DNA of 5,623 nt from Thermomicrobiales bacterium (GTDB lineage: Bacteria; Chloroflexota; Chloroflexia; Thermomicrobiales; UBA6265), in contig JAUJLY010000225.1 in NCBI GenBank assembly GCA_030447145.1, positions 1-5,623 of the forward strand. The letters run 5' to 3'. Positions 1-5,095 of this stretch are shown here, piece after piece (within the stretch, counting starts at the first letter, position 1; every line of letters begins with the position of its first letter). Below the pieces are notes generated by a model, which had not been told where the DNA came from, made no database searches, and saw nothing but the letters and a program-made list of their open reading frames with translations. Both the position numbers and the translations under genes were made by a program.

Positions 1-165
1 TCGCACCTCCGGCGTTCCTAAGAGGTAAAGCAGGGTCTCAATGTCCCGTTCGCGCCCAACGAGAGCCCCTGGAGTGCCGGGCAGCATCGATCCAATTTGT
101 GTCGCCAAGCGCACCAAATGGATCGATGACAATGGCGTCACCGGAGCAGAGGGATCATCTCGCAT
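1..165 (-). CDS. N-terminus of a large ATP-binding (NB-ARC/AAA-like) transcriptional regulator, partial
   Basis: This reading frame stays open for 55 codons from an ATG at 165 to the window edge, so only the N-terminus is present. Residues 33-55 include ALVGRERDIETLLYLLGTPEV. They match the segment that sits just before the Walker A loop in large STAND-type regulators (typically 'LVGRERE...LLRRPEVRLLTLTGPGGVGKT'), which usually carry an NB-ARC or AAA domain followed by TPR-like repeats and often a LuxR-type helix-turn-helix. The Walker A motif itself would lie just beyond the edge, so ATP binding is inferred. The start is uncertain: ATG 165 has only a weak GGA-type ribosome binding site, and the in-frame Met27 (ATG at 87) is an alternative that begins closer to the conserved block. 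The frame is open upstream to a stop at 253-255, with no other ATG. Family assignment is fairly good; target and effector are unknown. Confidence 0.72.
   Translation of the reverse strand, partial: MRDDPSAPVTPLSSIHLVRLATQIGSMLPGTPGALVGRERDIETLLYLLGTPEVR
85..128 (-). repeat. Long near-perfect inverted repeat overlapping an alternative start codon
   Basis: The arm at 85-99 (CATCGATCCAATTTG on the plus strand) is the reverse complement of the arm at 115-128 (CAAATGGATCGATG) except for one unpaired base, with a 15-base loop. In RNA from the minus strand this gives a stem of about 14 pairs. The 3' arm ends in the ATG at 87, the alternative Met27 start of the edge regulator. It may therefore be a structure over the start codon, an operator, or a chance palindrome inside coding sequence. 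Confidence 0.6.
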
Positions 166-339
166 GATTGTTCCGGGGATATGACCACAATCTGTAAACA
201 GACCTCCATCATCCCCATCAGCCCGGCCATTGTCAATCGGCGTGGACGCAGCTTACGGACATATGGCTCACATTTGCAAAAGAAATTCTGTATCGCCCGG
301 CAACCGGGGAATTCCTCCCATGGTTTTTATGGAAGCGGA
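166..339. other. Intergenic gap between the C39-like gene and the edge regulator
   Basis: No gene is supported on either strand here. The gap holds the promoter candidate for the left-edge regulator and a small minus-strand hairpin (CCCGG TTG CCGGG, around 301-313). The hairpin is followed some ten bases later by a TTTCTTTT run, a poor substitute for an intrinsic terminator of the C39-like gene. The ORFs on both strands of this stretch have no convincing ribosome binding site and no recognisable protein features. Confidence 0.5.
208..236 (-). promoter_or_regulatory. Candidate sigma-70-type promoter for the left-edge regulator
   Basis: On the minus strand a perfect TTGACA (236-231) is followed by a 17-base spacer and GATGAT (213-208), which matches four of six positions of TATAAT. 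Transcription would begin near 201, leaving about 36 bases to the ATG at 165. Spacing and distance to the gene are right, but the -10 is mediocre and no experiment supports it. Confidence 0.35.
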
Positions 340-906
340 TCAGACGTACACACCGCAGTGGTTGAAGCCATAGGGTAAGGCACGGCACCGCCACGCGCTC
401 AGGAACTGACTCTCCGTCGGCGAACTGTTCCACGGGCAGGCGCCGAGATACACACGACCGTTGGCGTACCGATATGCAATCGCCCAATGATGAGACCAGG
501 CCGGGCCGCCCATCAACCCAAGGTCAAGAATGACCGGAACCGGTCGGTTATAGGCCAAGTAGTTGCGGAGCGCACTCCACTGGTTCTCCCAGCCCCAAAA
601 GAAGGCCCCGGAGTGACCCACATTAGCGTTGAGACCATAGCTACGTAGGGCGTCCCGGATCCGCCCGCCCGTCGTGCCCAACCCAAAGGCGACGTCTGGG
701 CCAAAGCCCCCTGCCTTGATCGCATCAATGGCCCGGCCGTCGTTCCAGTAGTAGAGTCCGTTGTACCAATCCCGCGTATCGCGGGGAAGCCCATAGGGGT
801 TTCGCCTCCAGTAGTCGGTGATCGTGGCAGTTGCCGTCTGACCGCACGTGCTCCAATCAACGTTTGGGCGACTATTAACATAGCAGTGGAGGTAGCTGAT
901 CGCCAT
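340..906 (-). CDS. Papain-fold (C39-like) cysteine peptidase family protein
   Basis: The product is 188 residues if it starts at the ATG at 906. The sequence WSTCGQTATATITDYW (around Cys21) resembles the catalytic-cysteine helix of papain-fold, C39-like peptidases. SHHWAIAYRY (His139/His140) resembles the catalytic-histidine strand, followed by RVYLGACPWN, where Asn160 or a neighbour could orient the histidine. The position six before the cysteine, usually the oxyanion Gln in this fold, is Asn15. There is no ABC-transporter domain, signal peptide or membrane segment, so it is neither a canonical C39 bacteriocin exporter nor obviously secreted. The frame is open upstream, and an ATG at 942 overlapping the previous gene would add 12 residues; neither start has a strong ribosome binding site, which fits translational coupling to the gene ending at 914. 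Tryptophan and tyrosine are abundant in the middle. Substrate is unknown; a catalytically inactive or transferase-like member of the fold is possible. Confidence 0.78.
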   Translation of the reverse strand: MAISYLHCYVNSRPNVDWSTCGQTATATITDYWRRNPYGLPRDTRDWYNGLYYWNDGRAIDAIKAGGFGPDVAFGLGTTGGRIRDALRSYGLNANVGHSGAFFWGWENQWSALRNYLAYNRPVPVILDLGLMGGPAWSHHWAIAYRYANGRVYLGACPWNSSPTESQFLSAWRCRALPYGFNHCGVYV

Positions 907-913
907 GCTAAAT

Positions 914-1129
914 CTACTCTGGTTCGGTGGTGCCGGGTTCATTGGGTTCTGTCTGGTCGTTGCGTGGATCAGGTGGTGGACGATTTCCCTTCTCTGGATC
1001 GTTGGGGTCCGGCTTCGGTCGCTTCTCCACCCACTGCTTGAACTCTGGATCGCCCCCTGGTATCGGCTTCGTCTGAGGGACCTTTTCCTCTCGGTCCGGT
1101 CTGGACCGGTGCTCGTCACGGTTGGGCAT
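914..1129 (-). CDS. Small proline-rich, highly charged protein (71 residues)
   Basis: The start at ATG 1129 has an excellent ribosome binding site, GGGAGGA a few bases upstream (read from 1139 downwards). The product is 71 residues, dominated by Pro, Asp, Glu, Asn, Lys and Arg, with repeated DP/EP dipeptides (for example KPDPNDPEKGN and EPNEPGTTEPE). It has almost no hydrophobic core and only one Trp, so an intrinsically disordered protein is expected. No signal peptide or known domain is visible. It ends only 7 bases before the start of the C39-like gene, and that gene's alternative start at 942 lies inside it, so the two are almost certainly co-transcribed. It might be a substrate, inhibitor, tether or linker partner of the C39-like protein. 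Alternatively a frameshift could have separated an N-terminal proline-rich region from that protein. The opposite strand carries a hydrophobic ORF at 905-1144, which I regard as its antisense shadow. Confidence 0.62.
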   Translation of the reverse strand: MPNRDEHRSRPDREEKVPQTKPIPGGDPEFKQWVEKRPKPDPNDPEKGNRPPPDPRNDQTEPNEPGTTEPE

Positions 1130-1298
1130 GAATCCTCCCATTGAGCTGGTACAACACATCGATCTGGTACGCCACTCCACCACCATTAGCCACCGACTGC
1201 GGTTGTGTCGCCGCTCTGTTTCTCCCACACCAGGCGTTTGCCGAGTCGAGGACGCGCTCGGCAAGTACACCGTGAAAGTGGGGATCGAGAGACGGCAC
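1116..1298 (-). CDS. Doubtful small ORF upstream of the proline-rich gene
   Basis: A 60-codon frame begins at GTG 1298 and overlaps the start of the 71-residue gene by 14 bases. The protein (VLAERVLDSANAWCG..., ending YQLNGRIHAQP) has a passable amino acid mix and a GGG followed by VAYQIDVLYQLNG. It matches no family I know. There is no good ribosome binding site, the frame extends upstream only to a stop near 1350, and the start codon is uncertain. Its position and stop/start overlap would suit a translationally coupled first gene of the C39-like unit, but it may equally be a chance frame in the leader of that unit. Confidence 0.22.
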   Translation of the reverse strand: MPSLDPHFHGVLAERVLDSANAWCGRNRAATQPQSVANGGGVAYQIDVLYQLNGRIHAQP

Positions 1299-1486
1299 TC
1301 CGTGCTGACGATCAAAATGGCGTGTTGTTTTGGGCCCAATCAGAGCGTATCACGAAGCACATACAGGCACAAGAACCCGTGCATCCCGATCGTCGATAGT
1401 ACCGACCGGTTCCCGTTGGCACCAGGCAGCATTGACGATTGCACGGGTTACGGCCGAGGCATATTCCTTGTCCTCTTCAGGGAACG

Positions 1487-1532
1487 CACACCTCTCAAGG
1501 TGTGTCGGGCCTGCCCGTAGGTTGCCTCACCT
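1487..1532 (+). repeat. Tandem stem-loops with an alternative pairing
   Basis: Two perfect hairpins follow each other: CACACCT-CTCA-AGGTGTG (1487-1504) and CGGGC-CT-GCCCG (1506-1517). The AGGTG at 1498-1502 could instead pair with CACCT at 1528-1532, enclosing the second hairpin, so the two folds are mutually exclusive. There is no T-run after either. The group lies some 120 bases before the plus-strand gene at 1649, upstream of that gene's promoter candidate; its role is unknown. Confidence 0.5.
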
Positions 1533-1582
1533 GATCGAGGGGAAGCGAACGAGGAGGATGTCATCGTAGCTGTCACCAAGCA

Positions 1583-1611
1583 TTGCCATTCTGGCATCAA
1601 GAGGACATCAT
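1583..1611 (+). promoter_or_regulatory. Candidate promoter of the orphan gene with an overlapping palindrome
   Basis: TTGCCA (1583-1588, five of six -35 positions) is followed by a 17-base spacer and CATCAT (1606-1611, four of six -10 positions). Transcription would start near 1618, about 30 bases before the ATG at 1649. The perfect inverted repeat TGCCA-TTC-TGGCA (1584-1596) covers the -35 and could be an operator. This is a prediction from sequence only. Confidence 0.35.
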
Positions 1612-1648
1612 ATCGAGCGGTTGTCCATGAACGTCAGGAGGAAGGGGG

Positions 1649-1945
1649 ATGTCCCGACGCTCTCTCCGGGAACTAGAAGCGTTTCTTACCGCGCATGGTG
1701 TTGAGTGGGAAGATCGCGCCTTTGAGTTGGAGCTCAACAGCTATGGATGGCGTGTAGCGCAGGAACGCAACACCCGCGAGGATGTATTACTGCGCATCGA
1801 ATGCCTGGTGGAATGTGCCGAGGACATCCCACGCTCCCTCAAAATCGTCTCTGACAACGGGTATCACGATCGAGATGTCGCCCTTATGCGGGCACTCGAG
1901 CGGGTGCTGGAGTTCGGTTTTCAACGAGAGCAGGACTCAGAATAG
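1649..1945 (+). CDS. Orphan protein of 98 residues, unknown function
   Basis: The ATG at 1649 has a textbook AGGAGG (1637-1642) with a six-base spacer, so translation is very likely. The protein is soluble and acidic, with no signal peptide, membrane segment or cysteine motif beyond two scattered Cys in IECLVECAED. Its pattern (RSLRELEAFLTAHGVEWEDRA near the N-terminus, LRIECLVECAEDI in the middle, VALMRALERVLEF near the C-terminus) suggests a mostly helical small domain with alternating charged and hydrophobic residues. I do not recognise a family and propose no function. It stands alone on the plus strand between the divergent C39-like unit and the convergent metB-type gene, whose terminator lies about 130 bases after its stop. 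Confidence 0.8.
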   Translation: MSRRSLRELEAFLTAHGVEWEDRAFELELNSYGWRVAQERNTREDVLLRIECLVECAEDIPRSLKIVSDNGYHDRDVALMRALERVLEFGFQREQDSE

Positions 1946-2075
1946 ACGACCTGACCTTTGAACCGGTGAGGAGGGAAGCTCGACACGCGAGCGTTGCCCC
2001 AACGTTTCGGGTAACTGGACTCCCTTTGCGGAGCGATGACCCTCCAGATGCGGATCAGCCTCTCGAGATCTCACG
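1946..2075 (+). other. Convergent gap with two short stem-loops after the orphan gene
   Basis: No gene is seen. GCTCG-ACACG-CGAGC (1978-1992) and CGTTG-CCC-CAACG (1992-2004) are perfect back-to-back hairpins sharing one base, and TTTC follows the second. They could act as a weak terminator for the orphan gene at 1649-1945, but stems of five pairs and only three T make this uncertain. Confidence 0.3.
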
Positions 2076-2109
2076 AAAAAGCCCCGGACCGATTTCCCAG
2101 CCCGGGGCT
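2076..2109 (-). terminator. Intrinsic terminator of the CGS/CGL-family gene
   Basis: On the minus strand AGCCCCGG (2109-2102) pairs perfectly with CCGGGGCT (2087-2080) across a 14-base loop, and the stem runs straight into TTTTT (2080-2076). It lies about 20 bases after the stop codon at 2131. The plus-strand side lacks a T-run, so it is expected to work mainly for the minus-strand transcript. Confidence 0.85.
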
Positions 2110-2130
2110 CTATCTGTCCTCGTCTCCTGA

Positions 2131-3345
2131 TTATCGAGCCGTCGTCGCTGACACTGTTGGAACGCGGACACCCTGGCCCATCGCCTGCTCCAAATCGGCG
2201 ATGATGTCATCAATGTGCTCGATGCCCACCGAGAGCCGGATCAACGTGTCCTCGACCTCGGCATCGGTGCCGGCGACGCTTGCATGCGTCATCCTGCCCG
2301 GGTGCTCGACCAGCGACTCAACGCCGCCCAGGCTCTCGGCGAGCGAGAAGACCCGGGTAGATTCAACGATCCCTGCGGCGTCTTCGTAGGAGCCGTTGAC
2401 GGTGAACGAGACCATGCCCGAGAAGTCACGCATCTGCCTGGCGGCAACCTCGTGCCCCGGATGCTCCGGCAGGCCAGGATAGTAGACCTTCGCCACGGAG
2501 GGATGATCCTGGAGGAAGGCCGCAACACGACGGGCATTCGCGCTGTGCTCTCGCATCCGGACCCCGAGTGTCTTGATGCCGCGAAGGATCAGCCAGGCAT
2601 CGAATGGACCGGGCACGGCGCCCGCCGCGTTCTGGTGGAATTTGAGTGTCTCGAATGCCTCCGGATCGTTGCCGATCACGGCACCGGCGACGACATCGGA
2701 GTGACCGCCGAGGTATTTCGTCATGCTGTGGAGGACGAAATCCGCCCCGTGATCGAGCGGGGTCTGGAGATAAGGAGAGGCGAATGTGTTGTCGACGACA
2801 AGCCACGCCCCGGTCCCGGAGACAATCTCCGCGATCCCGGCGATGTCGACGATCCGCAGGTAGGGATTCGTCGGCGTCTCGACCCAGACCATCTTCGTGT
2901 TCCGCTGCATGGCAGCCCGGACGGCGTCGAGATCAGCGAGGTCGGTCATCGTCATTTCGATGCCGTAATTGCCAAGGACCTTCGCGAAGAGACGATAGGT
3001 GCCACCGTATGTATCGTTCGAGAGCAGCACGTGGTCGCCCGGCCGTAGGAGGTACGCGAGGTTCTGGGTCGCCGCTAAGCCACTGGCGTAGCTGAGCGCC
3101 CATGCGCCGCCTTCAAGCGAGGCGAGCGCCTCCTGCAGGGCGGTACGGGTTGGGTTATCCGTCCGGGAATACTCGTACCCCTTGAAGACACCGATCGCCT
3201 CCTGACAGTAGGTACTTGTGAGGTAGACCGGGGTGATCACCGCTCCCGTGGCGGGGTCCGGCTCCTGCCCGGCATGGATCGCCCGAGTCTCGAACCGGGC
3301 ATCGCTCCAGTCGGGCTGCGTCATGTCGTTGGTATCGTGTGTCAT
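2131..3345 (-). CDS. metB: Cystathionine gamma-lyase / gamma-synthase family enzyme (PLP-dependent)
   Basis: The 404-residue product has the full length of the Cys/Met-metabolism PLP enzyme family (fold type I). Visible landmarks are YEYSRTDNPTR (58-67; the Tyr and Arg bind PLP phosphate of the neighbouring subunit), YASGLAA (86-92), NDTYGGTYR with the ring-stacking Tyr113, VVDNTFASPY with Asp185 for the pyridine nitrogen, SMTKYLGGHSD with the Schiff-base Lys210, SLAESLGGVESL (334-345) and IRLSVGIE with the carboxylate-binding Arg370. Sequence alone does not separate gamma-lyase from gamma-synthase. The cbs gene directly upstream favours gamma-lyase, splitting cystathionine to cysteine, 2-oxobutyrate and ammonia in the cytoplasm. 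Mycobacterium tuberculosis has a comparable cbs-metB neighbourhood. The start at 3345 is preferred because GGAG (3360-3357) lies 11 bases upstream; Met8 has no such site. The gap to cbs is 168 bases with no clear promoter or terminator, so co-transcription is plausible. Confidence 0.93.
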   Translation of the reverse strand: MTHDTNDMTQPDWSDARFETRAIHAGQEPDPATGAVITPVYLTSTYCQEAIGVFKGYEYSRTDNPTRTALQEALASLEGGAWALSYASGLAATQNLAYLLRPGDHVLLSNDTYGGTYRLFAKVLGNYGIEMTMTDLADLDAVRAAMQRNTKMVWVETPTNPYLRIVDIAGIAEIVSGTGAWLVVDNTFASPYLQTPLDHGADFVLHSMTKYLGGHSDVVAGAVIGNDPEAFETLKFHQNAAGAVPGPFDAWLILRGIKTLGVRMREHSANARRVAAFLQDHPSVAKVYYPGLPEHPGHEVAARQMRDFSGMVSFTVNGSYEDAAGIVESTRVFSLAESLGGVESLVEHPGRMTHASVAGTDAEVEDTLIRLSVGIEHIDDIIADLEQAMGQGVRVPTVSATTAR

Positions 3346-3513
3346 CTAGTGTCAATCTCCATCGCTCAGGGAGTTCTCCCCCCATTTCAAACACCGCGTC
3401 GTTCCCTACGTGCGGTCTCTACAGTTTTCAATCGTCACATCCGCTTCATCCGCCGGGCCGGCTCGCCAGAGGTGGTCCAGACGATCCCAGAGGCCCTTCC
3501 TGCGCCCCATCCA
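3346..3513 (-). other. Spacer between cbs and the downstream transsulfuration gene
   Basis: This 168-base spacer encodes nothing recognisable. It has a small inverted repeat GGGAG-TT-CTCCC (3369-3380), just before the ribosome binding site of the downstream gene, that could be an operator or a leader hairpin. TTGAAA at 3431-3426 lacks a decent -10 at 17 bases. No SAM-riboswitch core or intrinsic terminator after cbs was recognised. Confidence 0.4.
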
Positions 3514-5049
3514 TCAGTGCGAGGAACGGTGATCGGCAACGTACTCCAGGATGTCGGCGCGGGTAATCACGCCAATGAGGAGGCCTTCCCGCTGGACCAG
3601 GACGGCCGGTGAATTCGAGGCGAGGACCGGAATGACCCGCTCGATCTCCTCGTTGGCATCGACCAGAGAGAATGGCGCGTCCATGATGGAGCTCACCGTG
3701 TCGCCAAGCACGTCCGGGTTGCGGAAGACATGGTCGAGCAACGTCCGCTCCTGCAGCGAGCCGACAATACCGTGAACCTCGATCGGCTCACCTGGATCCG
3801 GCCCGACACAGTCCTCCGGATTGTTGGTGACCGGACTCGTGCCCCGCACAACGGGTAGCTGACTGACATCGTACTCGCGAAGTAGTTCGATCGCCGAGGC
3901 CACCGACTGATGGCATCCAACCGCGACCACATGCGGCACCCGGCCGGTCCGGCTGTCGACCAGGTTGCCCATCCGTGAGGGTGAGGTGAACCGGGAGATG
4001 TAGCCGTTCTCCCGCATCCAGTCGTCGTTGTAAATCTTCGAGAGGTAGCCGCGACCGCTATCCGGCAGCACTACCACGATGAGCGCCTCCGGATCATCTA
4101 CCTGCTTGCCGAGCTCGACCGCTGCATGGACCGCGAGCCCGGTCGAGCCACCAACGAGGATGCCTTCCTCACGGGTCATCCGCCGCGCCATCAGGAACGA
4201 CTGGATGTCGGTGACCTGGATCCACTCATCGACCATCTTGCGATCGAATGTCCCTGGCCAGAAATCCTCGCCAACGCCCTCGACCTTGTACTGATGAATG
4301 ATCGGGGATGTGTAGATGGAGCCTTCGGGATCTGCGCCGACGATCCTGATGTCCGGATTCTGCTCCTTCAGGTAGCGCCCGATGCCGGAGATTGTGCCAC
4401 CGGTGCCGACGCCCGCCACGAAATGTGTGATCTTGCCCTCGGTCTGCTCCCAGATCTCCGGGCCTGTTCCGAGGTAGTGCGTCTTCGGGTTCATCGGGTT
4501 GAAATACTGGTTTGGCTGGAAGGAGTTGGGAACCTCGCGCGTGAGGCGATCGGCGACGGAGTAGTAGCTCTCGGGCGAATCGCGCTCGACGGAAGTAGGT
4601 GTAGTCACAACCTCGGCACCATACGCTCGCAGGAGGTGTACCTTCTCTGCCGAGACCTTGTCGGGCATCACGAAGATGCAGTGATAGCCACGAACGGCAG
4701 CGGCCATCGCCAGGCCGACGCCAGTGTTGCCGGAGGTCGGCTCAATGATCGTCCCGCCCGGACGCAGCCACCCACGACGCTCGGCTTCCTCGATCATGCG
4801 AATACCGATGCGGTCCTTGATCGAACCGCCCGGGTTCAGCATCTCCATCTTGGCGTAGATGGGCGTGCGGACGCCTTTCGTGATGCTGTTCAGCCGCACC
4901 AGCGGCGTGTCACCGAGCGCCTCGATCACGTTCTCGAACACCCGACGCTTGCGGGTGCTTCCAGGCGGCAGCTCCTGACCGTCATCACCGCCAGGATGGT
5001 GGCGCGCACCTGCAGCAGCGGATGCAAGACCCTCTCGAATGGTGGCCAT
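3514..5049 (-). CDS. cbs: Cystathionine beta-synthase with C-terminal CBS-domain pair
   Basis: The product (511 residues) condenses L-serine and homocysteine to cystathionine in the cytoplasm. The PLP fold type II core covers about 37-345: GGSIKDR with Schiff-base Lys78, EPTSGNTG (103-110), the phosphate loop GVGTGGTISG (213-222), YKVEGVGEDF (254-263) and LPDSGRGYLSKI with Ser331 near the PLP nitrogen. YFNPMNPKTHY and the VEGVGEDF...DEW stretch are of CBS rather than cysteine-synthase type. Two CBS motifs follow (about 370-435 and 450-507), forming a Bateman module; an insertion of some 15-20 residues (around 404-425, DCVGPDPGEPIEV) lengthens the loop of the first. The N-terminal 36 residues are an Ala/Gly/His-rich, probably flexible extension, without the Cys/His haem ligands of the human enzyme. 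The start at 5049 has AGGAG (5065-5061) at an 11-base spacing, and no other Met lies before the core. The gamma-lyase gene follows on the same strand. Confidence 0.95.
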   Translation of the reverse strand: MATIREGLASAAAGARHHPGGDDGQELPPGSTRKRRVFENVIEALGDTPLVRLNSITKGVRTPIYAKMEMLNPGGSIKDRIGIRMIEEAERRGWLRPGGTIIEPTSGNTGVGLAMAAAVRGYHCIFVMPDKVSAEKVHLLRAYGAEVVTTPTSVERDSPESYYSVADRLTREVPNSFQPNQYFNPMNPKTHYLGTGPEIWEQTEGKITHFVAGVGTGGTISGIGRYLKEQNPDIRIVGADPEGSIYTSPIIHQYKVEGVGEDFWPGTFDRKMVDEWIQVTDIQSFLMARRMTREEGILVGGSTGLAVHAAVELGKQVDDPEALIVVVLPDSGRGYLSKIYNDDWMRENGYISRFTSPSRMGNLVDSRTGRVPHVVAVGCHQSVASAIELLREYDVSQLPVVRGTSPVTNNPEDCVGPDPGEPIEVHGIVGSLQERTLLDHVFRNPDVLGDTVSSIMDAPFSLVDANEEIERVIPVLASNSPAVLVQREGLLIGVITRADILEYVADHRSSH

Positions 5050-5095
5050 AATATGGTGTTCTCCTGATAGGTGTCAGTTGGGATGCGGACGGGGC

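Larger units (their letters stand above)
1130..1648. other. Long gene-poor stretch with several inverted repeats
   Basis: Apart from the doubtful 60-residue minus ORF, I find no convincing gene here: the plus-strand frames (1122-1520, 1205-1399, 1330-1569) lack ribosome binding sites and protein-like composition. The stretch separates the divergent minus-strand C39-like unit and plus-strand orphan gene, so it should hold the promoters of both. It contains a perfect 8-base inverted repeat (1238-1245 / 1257-1264, TTGCCGAG/CTCGGCAA), a cluster of stem-loops at 1487-1532, and an AGGAGG directly abutting ATG-TCA-TCG-TAG at 1552-1569, which is too close to work as a start. No clear promoter for the minus-strand unit was found. 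Confidence 0.5.

Noticed and set aside
1122..1520. Plus-strand ORF of 132 codons in the gene-poor stretch
   Set aside because: It lacks a ribosome binding site, has an irregular composition with many Cys and Arg, and begins inside the proline-rich gene on the other strand.
1552..1569. AGGAGG followed by ATG-TCA-TCG-TAG as a mini-ORF
   Set aside because: The ATG directly abuts the AGGAGG, too close for normal initiation, and the frame is only three codons long.
2080..2109. Bidirectional terminator serving the orphan gene as well
   Set aside because: On the plus strand the stem is followed by CTATCTGTCC with no T-run, so only the minus-strand direction is supported.
2215..3048. Plus-strand ORF of 277 codons
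   Set aside because: It is antisense to the CGS/CGL-family gene, whose catalytic motifs are unmistakable; the plus frame is rich in Asp, Arg and Gly with no domain.
3346..3513. SAM riboswitch before the CGS/CGL-family gene
   Set aside because: None of the conserved SAM-riboswitch core segments and no terminator stem with a T-run are visible in this spacer.
4126..5067. Plus-strand ORF of 313 codons
   Set aside because: It is antisense to cbs and has no recognisable domain or ribosome binding site.
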